Shown: positions 50,276 to 61,133 of the stretch, piece after piece
How the letters are laid out: each line of letters opens with the position of its first letter
How positions within the stretch are numbered: position 1 is the stretch's first letter
NCBI RefSeq assembly: GCF_000426825.1
Contig: NZ_AUGC01000008.1
Span: 1-64,000, forward strand
Reading direction: 5' to 3'
DNA: 64,000 bases
DNA from: Thermonema rossianum DSM 10300
GTDB lineage: Bacteria; Bacteroidota; Bacteroidia; Cytophagales; Thermonemataceae
Notes under the pieces: generated by a model
What the model was told of the DNA's origin: nothing
The model's database searches: none
The model's input: the letters and a program-made list of their open reading frames with translations, nothing else
Translations under genes and position numbers: made by a program

Positions 50276-52780
50276 ATGGAAGCAAAATTTTCAAATCGAG
50301 TAAAAGAGGTCATTTCCCTAAGCCGCGAAGAAGCATTGCGCTTGGGGCACGACTATATAGGCACGGAACACCTGTTGCTGGGTTTGATTCGTGAAGGCGA
50401 AGGCGTAGCCATTAGCATATTGAAAAAACTGGGTGTTCCGTTGGACGAGCTGCGTGCTACCATCGAACGGGCTACCCGTGGTACCGCAGTAAACAACGTG
50501 AAGAATATTGCCAATATTCCCTTTACCCGTGCTTCGGAGAAGGTGTTGAAAATCACTTATCTCGAAGCCAAAATTTTTAAAACCAACATTATAGGCACCG
50601 AGCATCTGCTGTTGTCTATTTTGCGCGATGAAGACACTTTGGCAAGCCAGGTGCTGCATCAGTTCAACGTCACTTATGAGATAGTAAGAGAAATGCTTGA
50701 ATACCAAAATCAACCCAAGGCATCCTTGGAATCGGATGATCCTGAAGAAGAAGGCCGCATGTTTGGCGGAGGGCGCGAGTCCAAAGGCGGGGAAAAATCC
50801 AAAACCCCCGTATTGGATAACTTTGGGCGCGACCTGACCAAAATGGCCGAGCAAGGCAAGCTGGACCCCATCATTGGGCGGGAAAAGGAAATAGAGCGTG
50901 TGGCACAAATACTCAGCCGCCGCAAAAAGAACAACCCCTTGCTTATTGGTGAGCCCGGGGTAGGTAAGACAGCCATTGCCGAAGGCTTGGCTTTGCGCAT
51001 CGTGCAGCGCAAAGTGTCGCGTGTGCTTTTCAATAAGCGTATCGTAACACTGGACCTGGCTTCGCTGGTGGCAGGCACCAAATACCGTGGCCAGTTCGAA
51101 GAGCGCATGAAAGCCGTCATGAACGAACTGGAAAAATCGCCCGATGTGATTTTGTTCATCGACGAATTGCATACCATTGTTGGTGCCGGTGGTGCCTCAG
51201 GTTCGCTCGACGCTTCGAACATGTTCAAGCCCGCGCTGGCACGGGGCGACATCCAATGCATCGGCGCAACTACCTTGGATGAATACCGCCAATACATTGA
51301 AAAAGACGGTGCCTTGGCGCGTCGTTTCCAAGTGGTAATGGTTGACCCGCCCACGCCGGAAGAGACCTTGCAGATATTGAACAATATCAAAGAGCACTAC
51401 GAAGAGCATCACAACGTGATTTATACGCCCGAGGCAATAGAGGCATGTGTGAAGTTGTCGGATCGCTACATTACCGACCGCTTCCTGCCCGACAAAGCCA
51501 TTGACGTGCTCGATGAGGTAGGTGCACGGGTGCATATCACCAACATTCACGTGCCCGAGCACATTTTGAAGTTGGAAGAAGAGATAGAAAAGGTAAAAGA
51601 AGAGAAAAACCGCGTGGTGAAAAGCCAAAAATATGAAGAGGCGGCTCAACTGCGCGACAAAGAGAAAAAGCTGATTCAGCAGCTTGAAAAAGCCAAGATT
51701 GCTTGGGAAGAAGAAGCCAAGCGCAAGCGCTACACCGTAACCGAAGAGCATGTGGCCGAGGTGGTAGCGATGATGACGGGCATCCCGGTGACCCGTGTGG
51801 CACAAGCCGAAAGCCAGAAGTTGTTGCATATGGCTGATGAATTGAAAAAACGAGTCGTAGGGCAAGATGCGGCTATAGACAAGCTGGTGCGTGCCATCCG
51901 CCGTACGCGTGTAGGCTTGAAAGACCCCAAACGTCCTATCGGTTCGTTCATCTTCTTGGGTCCTACCGGGGTAGGTAAAACCGAATTAGCCAAGGCTTTG
52001 GCCGAATATCTCTTCGACCGTGAAGATGCGCTCATCCGCATCGACATGAGCGAATACATGGAGAAATTCTCGGTAAGCCGTTTGATTGGTGCGCCTCCCG
52101 GCTATGTGGGCTATGAAGAAGGTGGTCAGTTGACCGAACAGGTACGCCGCAAGCCCTATTCGGTAGTGCTGCTCGATGAAATCGAAAAAGCACACCCCGA
52201 TGTATTTAACATCTTGTTGCAAGTACTCGATGACGGGGTGCTCACCGACGGCTTGGGACGCCGTGTGGATTTCAAAAACACCATCATCATCATGACTTCC
52301 AACATTGGGGTGCGTGACCTGAAAGATTTCGGTACAGGCATTGGCTTTACTACCAAGGCAAAAGCCGAAAGCATGGACGAAATCATGAAGTCCACCATTC
52401 AAAGTGCCTTGAAGAAAGCCTTCTCGCCTGAGTTCTTGAACCGCCTGGATGATGTGATTGTGTTCAACTCTTTGGAAAGAGAGCACATCCATCAAATCAT
52501 CGATATTGTATTGAAGGATGTCTTCAAGCGTATCGAAGAGCTGGGATACCACATAGAGCTTACCGAAGCTGCCAAAGACTTCCTCAGCGAAAAAGGCTAC
52601 GACCCGCAATATGGGGCACGCCCGTTGAAACGAGCCATTCAGAAATACCTGGAAGATCCTATTGCTGAGGAAATACTGAAAGGCGAAATAGAAGAAGGCG
52701 ATACCTTAGTGGCAGACTATAAAGGAGAAGGAGACGAATTGGAGCTCTCTATCCGCAAACAAGAAAAAGCCGATTCATAA
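50276..52780 (+). CDS. clpC: Clp protease ATPase subunit ClpC
   Basis: An 834-residue AAA+ unfoldase. Double Clp_N domain (about 1-145), AAA-1 with Walker A GEPGVGKT (225-232), a UVR/coiled middle region ([17 protein letters not shown], about 440-470), AAA-2 with GPTGVGKT (562-569), and a C-terminal D2-small domain. It feeds proteins to ClpP in protein quality control. Monocistronic, with its own terminator. Confidence 0.97.
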   Translation: MEAKFSNRVKEVISLSREEALRLGHDYIGTEHLLLGLIREGEGVAISILKKLGVPLDELRATIERATRGTAVNNVKNIANIPFTRASEKVLKITYLEAKIFKTNIIGTEHLLLSILRDEDTLASQVLHQFNVTYEIVREMLEYQNQPKASLESDDPEEEGRMFGGGRESKGGEKSKTPVLDNFGRDLTKMAEQGKLDPIIGREKEIERVAQILSRRKKNNPLLIGEPGVGKTAIAEGLALRIVQRKVSRVLFNKRIVTLDLASLVAGTKYRGQFEERMKAVMNELEKSPDVILFIDELHTIVGAGGASGSLDASNMFKPALARGDIQCIGATTLDEYRQYIEKDGALARRFQVVMVDPPTPEETLQILNNIKEHYEEHHNVIYTPEAIEACVKLSDRYITDRFLPDKAIDVLDEVGARVHITNIHVPEHILKLEEEIEKVKEEKNRVVKSQKYEEAAQLRDKEKKLIQQLEKAKIAWEEEAKRKRYTVTEEHVAEVVAMMTGIPVTRVAQAESQKLLHMADELKKRVVGQDAAIDKLVRAIRRTRVGLKDPKRPIGSFIFLGPTGVGKTELAKALAEYLFDREDALIRIDMSEYMEKFSVSRLIGAPPGYVGYEEGGQLTEQVRRKPYSVVLLDEIEKAHPDVFNILLQVLDDGVLTDGLGRRVDFKNTIIIMTSNIGVRDLKDFGTGIGFTTKAKAESMDEIMKSTIQSALKKAFSPEFLNRLDDVIVFNSLEREHIHQIIDIVLKDVFKRIEELGYHIELTEAAKDFLSEKGYDPQYGARPLKRAIQKYLEDPIAEEILKGEIEEGDTLVADYKGEGDELELSIRKQEKADS

Positions 52781-52801
52781 GGTATTGATTAAGTATGAAC
52801 C

Positions 52802-52839
52802 ATAGGGCTGCTTCCAAGAGGCAGCCCTATTTTTTTTTT
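52802..52839 (+). terminator. Terminator of clpC
   Basis: A 10-bp perfect stem atagggctgc/gcagccctat with a 9-base loop followed by ten T, 21 bases after the clpC stop. Confidence 0.93.
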
Positions 52840-52892
52840 CTGCCCGGCTAAGCAACGGGAACAGTTATTTTATACAGGACGTTTTAAAATGG

Positions 52893-52900
52893 TATTTTTG
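52893..52900 (+). promoter_or_regulatory. Putative -7 box of mnmA
   Basis: TATTTTTG fits TAnnTTTG, 38 bases upstream of the mnmA ATG. The -33 region is not clear. Confidence 0.45.
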
Positions 52901-52938
52901 CATTGTAGAACCACCATAAACCATCATCAGAAAGAACT

Positions 52939-54114
52939 ATGGCAAGAATCGTAGTGGGCATGTCGGGCGGTGTAGATTCCAGTGTGGCGGCTTACTTGCT
53001 TGCGCAAGAAGGGCATGAAGTCATTGGTATGTTCATGCGCAACTGGCATGACGAGAGCGTAACCCTGCACGACGAGTGCCCTTGGGTAGAAGACAGCAAC
53101 GACGCTTTGTTGGTTGCCGAAGCTTTGGGCATTCCTTTCCATGTGATAGACCTGAGTGCCGAGTATAAAAAGCGCATCGTGGATTATATGTTTGCCGAGT
53201 ATGAGCGGGGGCGCACGCCCAATCCCGATGTGTTGTGTAACCGGGAAATCAAGTTCGATGTTTTTCTTCAAGCCGCCATGCGGCTGGGCGCCGATTTTGT
53301 GGCAACAGGGCACTATTGTCAAAAAGATAGCATCGAAAAAGACGGAAAAACCATCTATCGCCTGCTGGCGGGGGCCGATCCCAACAAGGACCAAAGCTAC
53401 TTCTTGTGTCAGCTCGATCAGGAACAGCTAAGTAAGGCTTTGTTTCCCATTGGGCATCTGCAAAAGAAAGAAGTGCGCGCCATTGCCGAACGGGAAGGGT
53501 TCGTAACTGCCAAGAAAAAAGACTCGCAGGGCTTGTGCTTTGTCGGAAAAATAAAACTGCCGGAGTTCCTTCAGCAAAAACTTCAACCTAAAAAAGGTAA
53601 GGTGATAGAAATTCCGGCCGGTGCCCCTGCGTTTGCCACCAACGGACAAGCAACTGCGCTTGATGTCCTTTGTGCCCCTTATGTCTTCTCAGAAGAGATG
53701 GGCGAGCCTGTAGGTGAGCACATAGGCGCCCACTACTTCACCGTAGGGCAGCGCAAGGGTTTGGGTATAGGCGGAAAGGAAAAGCCTTTGTTTGTACTCT
53801 CTGTTGATACGGAAAAGAACATCGTATATGTAGGGCAAGGCGACGACCATCCGGGTTTGCACCGCAAAGGCTTATTTGTACGCGCCGATGAGGTGCATTG
53901 GCTGCGTGAAGACTTGCGCATGCAGCCGGGCGAGTCGCGAAGCTATATGGCGCGCATTCGCTATCGCCAGCCTTTGATGCCCGCACAGCTGCACATGCGC
54001 GAAGAGGGCTTGTATGTTACTTTCGAAAAACCGGTGCGTGGTATCACGCCCGGGCAGTTTGTGGCATGGTATGAAGGCAATGAGCTGCTGGGTTCCGGAG
54101 TCATCCATGCGTAA
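52939..54114 (+). CDS. mnmA: tRNA-specific 2-thiouridylase MnmA
   Basis: A 391-residue tRNA thiolase. PP-loop GMSGGVDSS (7-15), catalytic cysteines C100 ([11 protein letters not shown]) and C200 (SQGLCFVGK), and C-terminal beta-barrel domains. It makes 2-thiouridine at the wobble base of tRNA-Lys, -Glu and -Gln. Confidence 0.96.
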   Translation: MARIVVGMSGGVDSSVAAYLLAQEGHEVIGMFMRNWHDESVTLHDECPWVEDSNDALLVAEALGIPFHVIDLSAEYKKRIVDYMFAEYERGRTPNPDVLCNREIKFDVFLQAAMRLGADFVATGHYCQKDSIEKDGKTIYRLLAGADPNKDQSYFLCQLDQEQLSKALFPIGHLQKKEVRAIAEREGFVTAKKKDSQGLCFVGKIKLPEFLQQKLQPKKGKVIEIPAGAPAFATNGQATALDVLCAPYVFSEEMGEPVGEHIGAHYFTVGQRKGLGIGGKEKPLFVLSVDTEKNIVYVGQGDDHPGLHRKGLFVRADEVHWLREDLRMQPGESRSYMARIRYRQPLMPAQLHMREEGLYVTFEKPVRGITPGQFVAWYEGNELLGSGVIHA

Positions 54115-54144
54115 AACCTGCCTGAATGAACTTTGTTTTTAGGA

Positions 54145-54183
54145 TGCTGCCGCTCCTCCTGAATGAGTGAGGAAGCGGCAGCA
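54145..54183. terminator. Hairpin between convergent mnmA and TPR genes
   Basis: A 14-bp stem with one bulge (tgctgccgctcctc / gaggaagcggcagca). T runs on either side are weak. It probably ends both transcripts. Confidence 0.6.
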
Positions 54184-54198
54184 AATCCCTCTTTGCTT

Positions 54199-56454
54199 TT
54201 AGTTTTGAGAGGCGCTCGACAGGCGCCGGTTGGTGCCCATCGCTTCTTCTATTTTTCGTTGCAACTCATGAATATCTTTGACATTTAACTGCTTTGTGAG
54301 CTTTTTTGCCTTTTGCAAAAACTCTTCTGATTTGCGGTATTCGCCCTTTGCTTGGTGCCATAAGCCCATATGATAACAGTAGTTCGCATAGTCGTAGCTG
54401 CCGGTTCCTATTTCTTCTTCAATGATTTGATAGGCGGAAGCATAACAGCGTCCGGCTTCGTCAAGCTTGCCCCATGCCAGAAAATTTTCGCCTGCTTTCA
54501 ACAGCACTTCCACATATTTCGATTCCGGAGTGTTGAGCGAGTCTAAAAGTGTAATTGCCTTTTGATAGCACCGGAAGCTTGCTTCATAGTCCTGCTCTTG
54601 AGTGTGTATGTTGCCCAACAGAAGGTATGGGGTGACATAGTAATAGTCCGGGGTGGGGGTGTCTTCACCTTTTAAAGGGTGTTTATTGAGGTATTCTATG
54701 ACATTCAGGGCGTACTCTTTGGCGGCTGGCAGCTCGCCGTTTTCGAGGTAAACCTTTGCCAATTCCAAGTAGCTTTCCGGTATTGCTATATTGTTGTTCC
54801 AGCCGCTTTGCTCTTGGTGTTGCTCATAAAAGTCCAAAATACGTTTCCGGTATTCTATCATTGCCTGTTGCCGCTCTTCATTATGCATGTAAATGGCAAG
54901 CTGTCTCAATACGTTCAAGTAGTCATTATCGGAAACAAACCTTGGTGCCTCCGGGCTGAGGTTGTAGGCTCTTTCATAGACCTTGAGTGCTTGTTTGGCA
55001 AGCCGGATGGCTTTTTTCTTCTGCTGATTCAGAAGGAAGTAAAGCAAGACACTTTGCTCATATAAGCAGTCGGCGTATTTGGGATGTTGTTTGCCATAAT
55101 ATTTTGCAGTGAAACGAGTCGCTTCTTTTATGCTGTGCAGGGCTATATCATTATTTCCCGCTTCTATGCCGGTATGGTAAAGTTCCATGAGTATGTCGAG
55201 GTGCGTTTTATAATAGAAGCCCTCGTAGGAGCTGAAGTTTTCTTTTTTCCGAAGAAAGTATCTGGCGTTTTTGCCCATCAATGGAATCCCCGTTTCCAGC
55301 ACTTTCATTTCGGCTTTTTGGATTTCTTTTGGGTTGGGGCGGTCCAAGGGCATGCTTGCTTCGGATACCTTTAAAGCTTGTTGCGTGTATTTTAGTGCAA
55401 GTTCATAGTTCCCTTGTTTCCGGTAATTGGAGCCTTTGCGGGCAAGAAAGTAAGCGTAAGAGTGACTGGGTGGGTTGGCGCGAAAAACAACAACTGCTTT
55501 TTCTTCGTACAAGGCGGCTTGTGTTGCGTTGTTGATATCTTCACTGGCATACCACTCACTCAGGTTTAAGTACACCTCGCCCAGGGCGACGGGGGGATTG
55601 GCGGGGAAATCTTGTTGTATCAGCGCAGCCATTAAATGCCAAGAGACAAGATTGGCAGGCGCCACCGCCGGCGAGGCTATGTAGCGCCCCGTCCGGTCCC
55701 TGGCAAGGGTATAGTCTGTTTTAATAGACAAAGCATATTCATAGGGGGATTGATACAAATTATACACCCGGCTTGCCAATTTAGGATATATTTCCTGTGC
55801 CCGCTCATACTGCCCTTCTGCTTCATACAATATGGCCTGCGCTATCTGTTGGTTAATTTGCAGTTTATAGAGCACTTCGGGCTCGCTATTCCATGACTCC
55901 ATGGTAATGCCTTGCAGTAGAGAATCTGCTTCTTGCACCAGAGTCTTCGCCAAGTCGAAATTGCCGGACTTCAGCGCGCCTTGTATGGTATAGAGGCTTG
56001 TGCTCAGGTACTCATAATTGCTTTTGCCATAGAGCCGTGCATACGAGTCAAGGCTGTGCAGCAATGGGGGCAATGCCGACTCATACAACAAAAGGTTGCA
56101 ATACAAATAGCCGGTATTTTCACTCAGTACGGCGCAATCGATTGTGTACTCCCCGAGGTGTTGATGGCATGCTTGCAAGCCTTCCTCTAAGACCTCAATG
56201 GCTTTTTCGTACTCTTTTAGCAGGTAGTAAAATTCCCCGAGTTTGTGGTAGGCTTCAATGAGCACCTCCGGCGAGGCATCGGTATCTTGTTTGAGCAGGG
56301 GCAGTGCCTGCTCCATGTAAAAAACGGCAGAATCGTAGCGCTCTTCTGTTGCATGGGCATATGCTTTGTCGATAAATTCCTCATATGCCTTTTGGGCAAA
56401 GACTTGGGGGCTGCAAATCACGAGCAGCCACATATACAGCAGGCTTTTTTTCAT
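54199..56454 (-). CDS. Exported TPR-repeat protein
   Basis: A 751-residue protein with a signal peptide (cleavage near Ala-Gln 20-21). It consists of tetratricopeptide repeats throughout: typical YDSAVFYMEQALPLL, YEKAIEVLEEGLQAC, YELALKYTQQALKVSE, YEASFRCYQKAITLL and LDEAGRCYASAYQII. The ends lack any CHAT, kinase or caspase domain that often follows such repeats. It is likely a periplasmic or surface scaffold; function unknown. Confidence 0.85.
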   Translation of the reverse strand: MKKSLLYMWLLVICSPQVFAQKAYEEFIDKAYAHATEERYDSAVFYMEQALPLLKQDTDASPEVLIEAYHKLGEFYYLLKEYEKAIEVLEEGLQACHQHLGEYTIDCAVLSENTGYLYCNLLLYESALPPLLHSLDSYARLYGKSNYEYLSTSLYTIQGALKSGNFDLAKTLVQEADSLLQGITMESWNSEPEVLYKLQINQQIAQAILYEAEGQYERAQEIYPKLASRVYNLYQSPYEYALSIKTDYTLARDRTGRYIASPAVAPANLVSWHLMAALIQQDFPANPPVALGEVYLNLSEWYASEDINNATQAALYEEKAVVVFRANPPSHSYAYFLARKGSNYRKQGNYELALKYTQQALKVSEASMPLDRPNPKEIQKAEMKVLETGIPLMGKNARYFLRKKENFSSYEGFYYKTHLDILMELYHTGIEAGNNDIALHSIKEATRFTAKYYGKQHPKYADCLYEQSVLLYFLLNQQKKKAIRLAKQALKVYERAYNLSPEAPRFVSDNDYLNVLRQLAIYMHNEERQQAMIEYRKRILDFYEQHQEQSGWNNNIAIPESYLELAKVYLENGELPAAKEYALNVIEYLNKHPLKGEDTPTPDYYYVTPYLLLGNIHTQEQDYEASFRCYQKAITLLDSLNTPESKYVEVLLKAGENFLAWGKLDEAGRCYASAYQIIEEEIGTGSYDYANYCYHMGLWHQAKGEYRKSEEFLQKAKKLTKQLNVKDIHELQRKIEEAMGTNRRLSSASQN

Positions 56455-56625
56455 GGCGTAAAGAGTTTTAATGCTTTGATTATCAGCGGCAACTTAACTA
56501 AAGTTAAACTTGGGTGGTGGTTTTTACAAGCTTGCAGCAGGCAAATGCCCGTACTTTTCTCTGTTTGTAGCTAAACCATTGTATCTTTACAGCTGTTTTG
56601 AATGTTGAATAAAGGAGTGGCTTTC

Positions 56626-57132
56626 ATGGCAAAGCAAAAGAAAAAAACAGAAGGGGAGGAGTTTGTCAATCCCATCAATCCCGACCATATCACAGACAGA
56701 CCGGGTACCTTGCCTTATGCCCATACACGGGGTGGGGTGGTCATCAAGCCCGAAGACAAAGGCAAGCTGAAAGGGCGTGCCTTGGCGGCTATGTATGACC
56801 AAACCGAACGGCAGATGCAGCAAATCTATGAGCAGGTAGAAGTGCTGTTGCGCCAAGCCAAAGCCTTGCAAGTGCGCAAACGTATATCGGAATTGATTTA
56901 TACTGCAGAAATGGGCTTCGAGCCCATCGTAGGCAAGGAATATCATCTGTACCGTCGCAGCGGTGAGCAATATGTTTTATCCTTGATTGCGCCGGAAGAG
57001 TGGGGCAAAAGCATCCCTTACGAAGCCTACTGCGCCACGGCACGCTTGCTTTCAGATCACACTTGGGAAGTCCTGAAGGCAACCGATGACTTCGAAGAGG
57101 TAATAAAAGACATTGAAGCGGATGAAGAATAG
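56626..57132 (+). CDS. DUF2452-family protein
   Basis: A 168-residue cytosolic protein. The family signature is INPDHITDRPGTLPYAHTRG followed by GVVIKP near the N-terminus, and the C-terminal half is helical (ERQMQQIYEQVEVLLRQA). No assigned function. An ATG eight codons upstream is an alternative; the later ATG is preferred because MAKQKKK is a natural start and a ggag lies 10 bases ahead. Its stop overlaps the start of the pseudouridine synthase gene, so translation is probably coupled. Confidence 0.75.
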   Translation: MAKQKKKTEGEEFVNPINPDHITDRPGTLPYAHTRGGVVIKPEDKGKLKGRALAAMYDQTERQMQQIYEQVEVLLRQAKALQVRKRISELIYTAEMGFEPIVGKEYHLYRRSGEQYVLSLIAPEEWGKSIPYEAYCATARLLSDHTWEVLKATDDFEEVIKDIEADEE

Positions 57133-57778
57133 CCGGGGGCAGTTCTATTATTTTGTGGTGTACAAGCCATACGGGGTACTTAGCCAATTCACAGCCGAGC
57201 AGGAGGGAGATCTCACCCTGGCATGCCTGTATGACTTTCCGCCGGATGTTTACCCGGTCGGACGCCTGGATAAAGACAGCGAAGGACTGCTGTTGCTTAC
57301 CAACGACAACTTTTTGAAGAGCCGTTTGCTCTCGCCCCGCTTCAAGGTAGAGAAAACGTATTGGGTACAGGTGGAAGGCATCGTAACGGACGAAGCTATT
57401 GAGCAGTTAAAACAGGGGGTAAGCATTCGCTTGAAAGGCAAGCCTTATCAAACGCTGCCTGCCCGTGTGGCGCGCATCGAAGCACCGGACTTGCCCGAAC
57501 GTGTGCCCCCCATACGCTTTCGCAAGTCGGTGCCTACTTCGTGGTTGTCTATTGGCTTGCATGAAGGCAAAAACCGGCAAGTGCGCCGTATGACCGCCGC
57601 CGTGGGCTTCCCTACGCTTCGCTTGGTGCGGGCAGCCGTCGGCAGCTTGTCTTTGTCCTGTCTGCAAATGAAGGAAGCCGGCGAGGTGCGCCTGCTAAGC
57701 AGGCAGGAGATATACCGGGCGGTGGGTGTGCCGTTGCCCGGCAAGCATAAAACAACAAACAAAGGCTTCCGCTCTTAG
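57122..57778 (+). CDS. Large-subunit-type pseudouridine synthase (RluE/RsuA family)
   Basis: A 218-residue RsuA/RluB/E/F-family enzyme without the N-terminal S4 domain. The catalytic motif is GRLDKDSEGLLLLTND with D50. The C-terminal IGLHEGKNRQVRRMTAAVG is the other family signature. It isomerises uridine in rRNA, most like RluE. An earlier TTG in frame is rejected in favour of the ATG that overlaps the preceding stop. Confidence 0.92.
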   Translation: MKNSRGQFYYFVVYKPYGVLSQFTAEQEGDLTLACLYDFPPDVYPVGRLDKDSEGLLLLTNDNFLKSRLLSPRFKVEKTYWVQVEGIVTDEAIEQLKQGVSIRLKGKPYQTLPARVARIEAPDLPERVPPIRFRKSVPTSWLSIGLHEGKNRQVRRMTAAVGFPTLRLVRAAVGSLSLSCLQMKEAGEVRLLSRQEIYRAVGVPLPGKHKTTNKGFRS

Positions 57779-57843
57779 CCTCATCTCTTTCATGATAGAC
57801 GTTTATTTTTCTTAACTTTTCGAAAAAACAAATTCAATCAAGC

Positions 57844-58839
57844 ATGAAAGCCATTTTTTTATCTTCCGAAAAGAAAGACATTGTTTTTACCGAGCGCCCC
57901 AAGCCTACGCCCAAAGCAGGTGAAGCTTTGGTAAAAGTAGCGGCTGCCGCGCTCAACCACCGCGACCAATGGATTCGTGTGGCGCTTTATCCGGGCATGA
58001 CCTATGATTGCATTTTGGGCTCGGATGCCTGTGGTACGGTGGAAGCAGTGGGCAGCCCGCAGGATGAAGCATGGATAGGAAAAGAGGTGGTGATTAACCC
58101 TAATCAAAATTGGGGCGACCATCCTGAATATCAATCGGAGCGATATACCATTTTGGGCATGCCTTCCGATGGCACTTTGGCTGAATATGTGTGTGTGCCC
58201 GTTGACCGTTTGCACCCCAAGCCTGCACACCTCAACCACGAAGAAGCTGCTGCTTTGCCCTTAGCCGGATTGACAGCCTACAGGGCGGTGCGTCGCAAAG
58301 GAGGAGTGCAAAAAGGGCATCGCGTGTTGGTAACGGGCATTGGCGGGGGCGTGGCACAGTTTGCCTGCCAGTTTGCCCTTGCCTTGGGCGCAGAGGTGTA
58401 TGTTACTTCGGGTAGCGATGCCAAAATTGAAAAGATGAAGAGCTTGGGCGTAGCCGGCGGGGTGAACTACAAACAAGAAGGATGGCACAAAGCGCTTTTA
58501 AAGATGTCCGGCGGCTTCGACGTAATTATTGACAGCGCCGGGGGCGATGGTTTTAACCTGCTGTTAAAAACAATGAAGCCGGCTGCTACGCTGGTGTTCT
58601 ACGGGGCTACCTTGGGCAGCCCTTCCAAGCTGGATATGCCGCGTATCTTCTTCGGGCAATATACCATCAAAGGCACCACCATGGGTAACGATGAAGAGTT
58701 TAAAGAAATGCTTCAATTCGTAGAGCAACATGGCATTCATCCCATCATTGACTCGGTGCGCCCTCTTGCCGAAGGCATTGCCGCTTTCAATGATATGCGC
58801 GACGGAAAAATATTCGGAAAAGTTGTGTTAAAGCCCTAA
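57844..58839 (+). CDS. MDR-family zinc-independent oxidoreductase
   Basis: A 331-residue medium-chain dehydrogenase/reductase of the quinone oxidoreductase type. GroES-like N-terminal domain (AALNHRDQWIR), then a Rossmann domain with VTGIGGGVAQFACQFA (about 162-177). No zinc-binding cysteine cluster. NADPH-dependent reduction of quinones or enals is typical; the substrate is unknown. It is followed after 4 bases by the TraB gene. Confidence 0.9.
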   Translation: MKAIFLSSEKKDIVFTERPKPTPKAGEALVKVAAAALNHRDQWIRVALYPGMTYDCILGSDACGTVEAVGSPQDEAWIGKEVVINPNQNWGDHPEYQSERYTILGMPSDGTLAEYVCVPVDRLHPKPAHLNHEEAAALPLAGLTAYRAVRRKGGVQKGHRVLVTGIGGGVAQFACQFALALGAEVYVTSGSDAKIEKMKSLGVAGGVNYKQEGWHKALLKMSGGFDVIIDSAGGDGFNLLLKTMKPAATLVFYGATLGSPSKLDMPRIFFGQYTIKGTTMGNDEEFKEMLQFVEQHGIHPIIDSVRPLAEGIAAFNDMRDGKIFGKVVLKP

Positions 58840-58843
58840 AGCT

Positions 58844-59767
58844 ATGATAATGAAACGTACAACCTTCTGGTGGCTCGGCTGTGTTTTCGTGTGGATTACC
58901 CTGTGGACACAGGTAGCACAGGCACAAGTATTTTGGAAAATTACGGGCAAAGGACTGCAGCAGCCTTCTTACTTATTGGGCTCAATGCATGTATATGACG
59001 GCAGTCGTCTGCTTGAGCAGGCAGCCGTGAAACAGGCTTTTGACAGCAGTAGCGTGTTTGTAGGTGAGCTGGAAATGAACTCGTCTGCCATGTTTGAGTT
59101 GTTTGCCGAGATGGTCATGCCCGGCGATACTACTTTACAAGACTTGCTGTCGCAGGAAGAGTATCAACGTGTTGACCGCTACATGCAGGAAAAAATGGGC
59201 GTTGGCTTGGGCTTTTTTGGACGCATGCGCCCCATCTTTCTTTATTTCCTGTTTACTACCATAGACGAAGCCGAACGCATGCAAGCACAAGGCGATTCTT
59301 CTTTTTCAAGCATGAATGTGGATGGGCTCATGGATGTGTACTTGCAACGGACAGCCCGTGAGGCAGGCAAAGAAGTGCGGGCACTGGAGACCGTCAGAGA
59401 GCAGATACAAGCGCTTACCGGCAGCATGTCGTTGCAAGAGCAAGCCCGCACACTGGCCGATTACGTGAAGAATGGCAGTACACAAAAGAGCGACAAGCAA
59501 AAAGCGCTTCAACTCGTAGAAGCCTACAAAAAACAAGATCTTAAACGCATGGCAAAGCTTTTACGTGAAAACTTCGATGAACAACAATACCGTTTGTTGA
59601 TAGTGGAGCGCAACCGCCGCTGGCTGCCGAAAATGGAAGCCATCATGCAGAAAGCGCCTGCTTTTTTTGTGGTAGGTGCCGGACATTTGGTCGGCGAAGA
59701 AGGGCTTTTAGTGCAATTGCAGCGTTTGGGGTACCGTTTGGAACCACTGCCACTGAAGCTGGAATAA
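58844..59767 (+). CDS. TraB/GumN-family protein
   Basis: A 307-residue protein with a signal peptide (hydrophobic 8-24, cleavage near AQAQ 28) and the TraB/GumN pattern: LLGSMHVYDGS near the N-terminus, a FVGELEMNSS stretch, and the C-terminal VVGAGHLVGEEGLL. The paired histidines and the glutamate are expected metal or catalytic residues of this putative hydrolase family. An alternative ATG lies two codons downstream. Confidence 0.9.
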   Translation: MIMKRTTFWWLGCVFVWITLWTQVAQAQVFWKITGKGLQQPSYLLGSMHVYDGSRLLEQAAVKQAFDSSSVFVGELEMNSSAMFELFAEMVMPGDTTLQDLLSQEEYQRVDRYMQEKMGVGLGFFGRMRPIFLYFLFTTIDEAERMQAQGDSSFSSMNVDGLMDVYLQRTAREAGKEVRALETVREQIQALTGSMSLQEQARTLADYVKNGSTQKSDKQKALQLVEAYKKQDLKRMAKLLRENFDEQQYRLLIVERNRRWLPKMEAIMQKAPAFFVVGAGHLVGEEGLLVQLQRLGYRLEPLPLKLE

Positions 59768-59790
59768 AAAACGAAAAGCCATTCCCTGCT

Positions 59791-59820
59791 TTTGCTTACG
59801 CTGCGATATACCTATATTTG
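59791..59820 (+). promoter_or_regulatory. Promoter of pheS
   Basis: TTTG (59791-59794), an 18-base spacer and TATATTTG (59813-59820) match the Bacteroidota consensus; the pheS ATG is 40 bases downstream. Confidence 0.75.
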
Positions 59821-59860
59821 GCATTTCATTGAAACTGTAACAACACAACCTCAAAGCCTC

Positions 59861-60895
59861 ATGCAAACCATGGCATACGAAAATATAGAAGCACTAAAAA
59901 AAGAAGTAGAAGCCTTCGAAATCACCAATGAAACGACACTGGAGCAGTTTCGTCAACAATATCTTAGCAAAAAAGGAGCGATTCCTGCCCTCATGGGCAA
60001 GATTAAGGACATTGCCCCTGAGGAGCGCCGCAATTATGGGGCAGCCGTCAATGCACTGAAGCAGCTGGCAGAAGAGAAATGGCGCAGCCATAAGGAACGC
60101 CTCGAGCAAGTGCCCGAAGTGGTAGAGCCCCCCATTGATCTTACCTTGCCTCCGCTCACCGAACCGATGGGCGGCGTGCACCCGCTTACCATCGTGCGGC
60201 GTCAGATAGTGCAGGTTCTGGAGCGTATGGGCTTTTGCCAGGCGGACGGACCCGAAATAGAAGACGATTTTCATAACTTCACCGGACTGAACTTCCCGGC
60301 TGACCACCCGGCACGGGAGATGCAAGACACTTTCTTTATTGAGCGTGACCCCGATATTTTGCTGCGCACCCACACCTCGTCGGTGCAAATACGCGTGATG
60401 GAAAACACACAACCGCCCATGCGTATGTTTTCCATTGGCAGGGTGTATCGCAATGAAGCCATTTCGGCACGCGCCCATTGTATTTTTCATCAAGTTGAAG
60501 GCTTCTTTATAGACAAGGCGGTAAGCTTCGTTGATTTAAAACAAACGCTTTATCATTTTGCCAAAGAGTTGTTTGGTAAAGACACCCAAATACGCCTGCG
60601 CCCTTCTTACTTCCCATTTACGGAGCCAAGTGCCGAGCTGGATATCTCATGCAATATATGCAAAGGCAAAGGATGTAACATATGTAAATATACCGGCTGG
60701 GTAGAAATCGGCGGGGCAGGCATGATTCACCCCAACGTGCTGAAGAATTGCGGAATAGATCCGGAGCAATACACCGGCTTTGCCTTTGGAATGGGCTTGG
60801 AGCGCATTACCATGCTCAAATATCAAATCAAAGACCTGCGCTTATTCACTGAAAACGACTGGCGTTTTCTCGAGCAGTTTGAGGGCTTGTCTTAA
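59861..60895 (+). CDS. pheS: Phenylalanyl-tRNA synthetase alpha subunit
   Basis: A 344-residue PheS. N-terminal coiled coil, class II motif 2 RVYRNEAISARAHCIFHQVEG, motif 3 AFGMGLERITMLKYQI. A CxxC-x4-CxxC knuckle (CNICKGKGCNIC, about residues 266-277) sits before the GGAGMIHPNVL motif, as in several bacterial phyla. It charges tRNA-Phe together with PheT, which is not in the window. Start at MQTMAYENIE; the promoter lies inside the longer open frame, which supports this choice. Confidence 0.96.
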   Translation: MQTMAYENIEALKKEVEAFEITNETTLEQFRQQYLSKKGAIPALMGKIKDIAPEERRNYGAAVNALKQLAEEKWRSHKERLEQVPEVVEPPIDLTLPPLTEPMGGVHPLTIVRRQIVQVLERMGFCQADGPEIEDDFHNFTGLNFPADHPAREMQDTFFIERDPDILLRTHTSSVQIRVMENTQPPMRMFSIGRVYRNEAISARAHCIFHQVEGFFIDKAVSFVDLKQTLYHFAKELFGKDTQIRLRPSYFPFTEPSAELDISCNICKGKGCNICKYTGWVEIGGAGMIHPNVLKNCGIDPEQYTGFAFGMGLERITMLKYQIKDLRLFTENDWRFLEQFEGLS

Positions 60896-60910
60896 CACCC
60901 CGCAGTTTTG

Positions 60911-60957
60911 CAGGAGCGTGCAGTTGTCAGGCAGCTGCGCGCTCTTGTGTGTTTTTT
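60911..60957 (+). terminator. Terminator of pheS
   Basis: A 16-bp stem with three G-U pairs (caggagcgtgcagttg / cagctgcgcgctcttg, 60911-60926 and 60932-60947) and a 5-base loop, then tgtgtttttt. Confidence 0.9.
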
Positions 60958-61133
60958 AAAAAAACAGCTCAAACACCACCTTATCGCTTCGATGCTTTTT
61001 CTGCCACCCTTTCAATAATACACCAAGTATGGTTTAAGCAAGCATCTCTGCTTTTCAAAAAGCAACACTTTCTTTGCATTGTAGTAATATTTTTTTGATT
61101 TTTGAGTTAAAAGAAATAAAAACGAATTCTTTT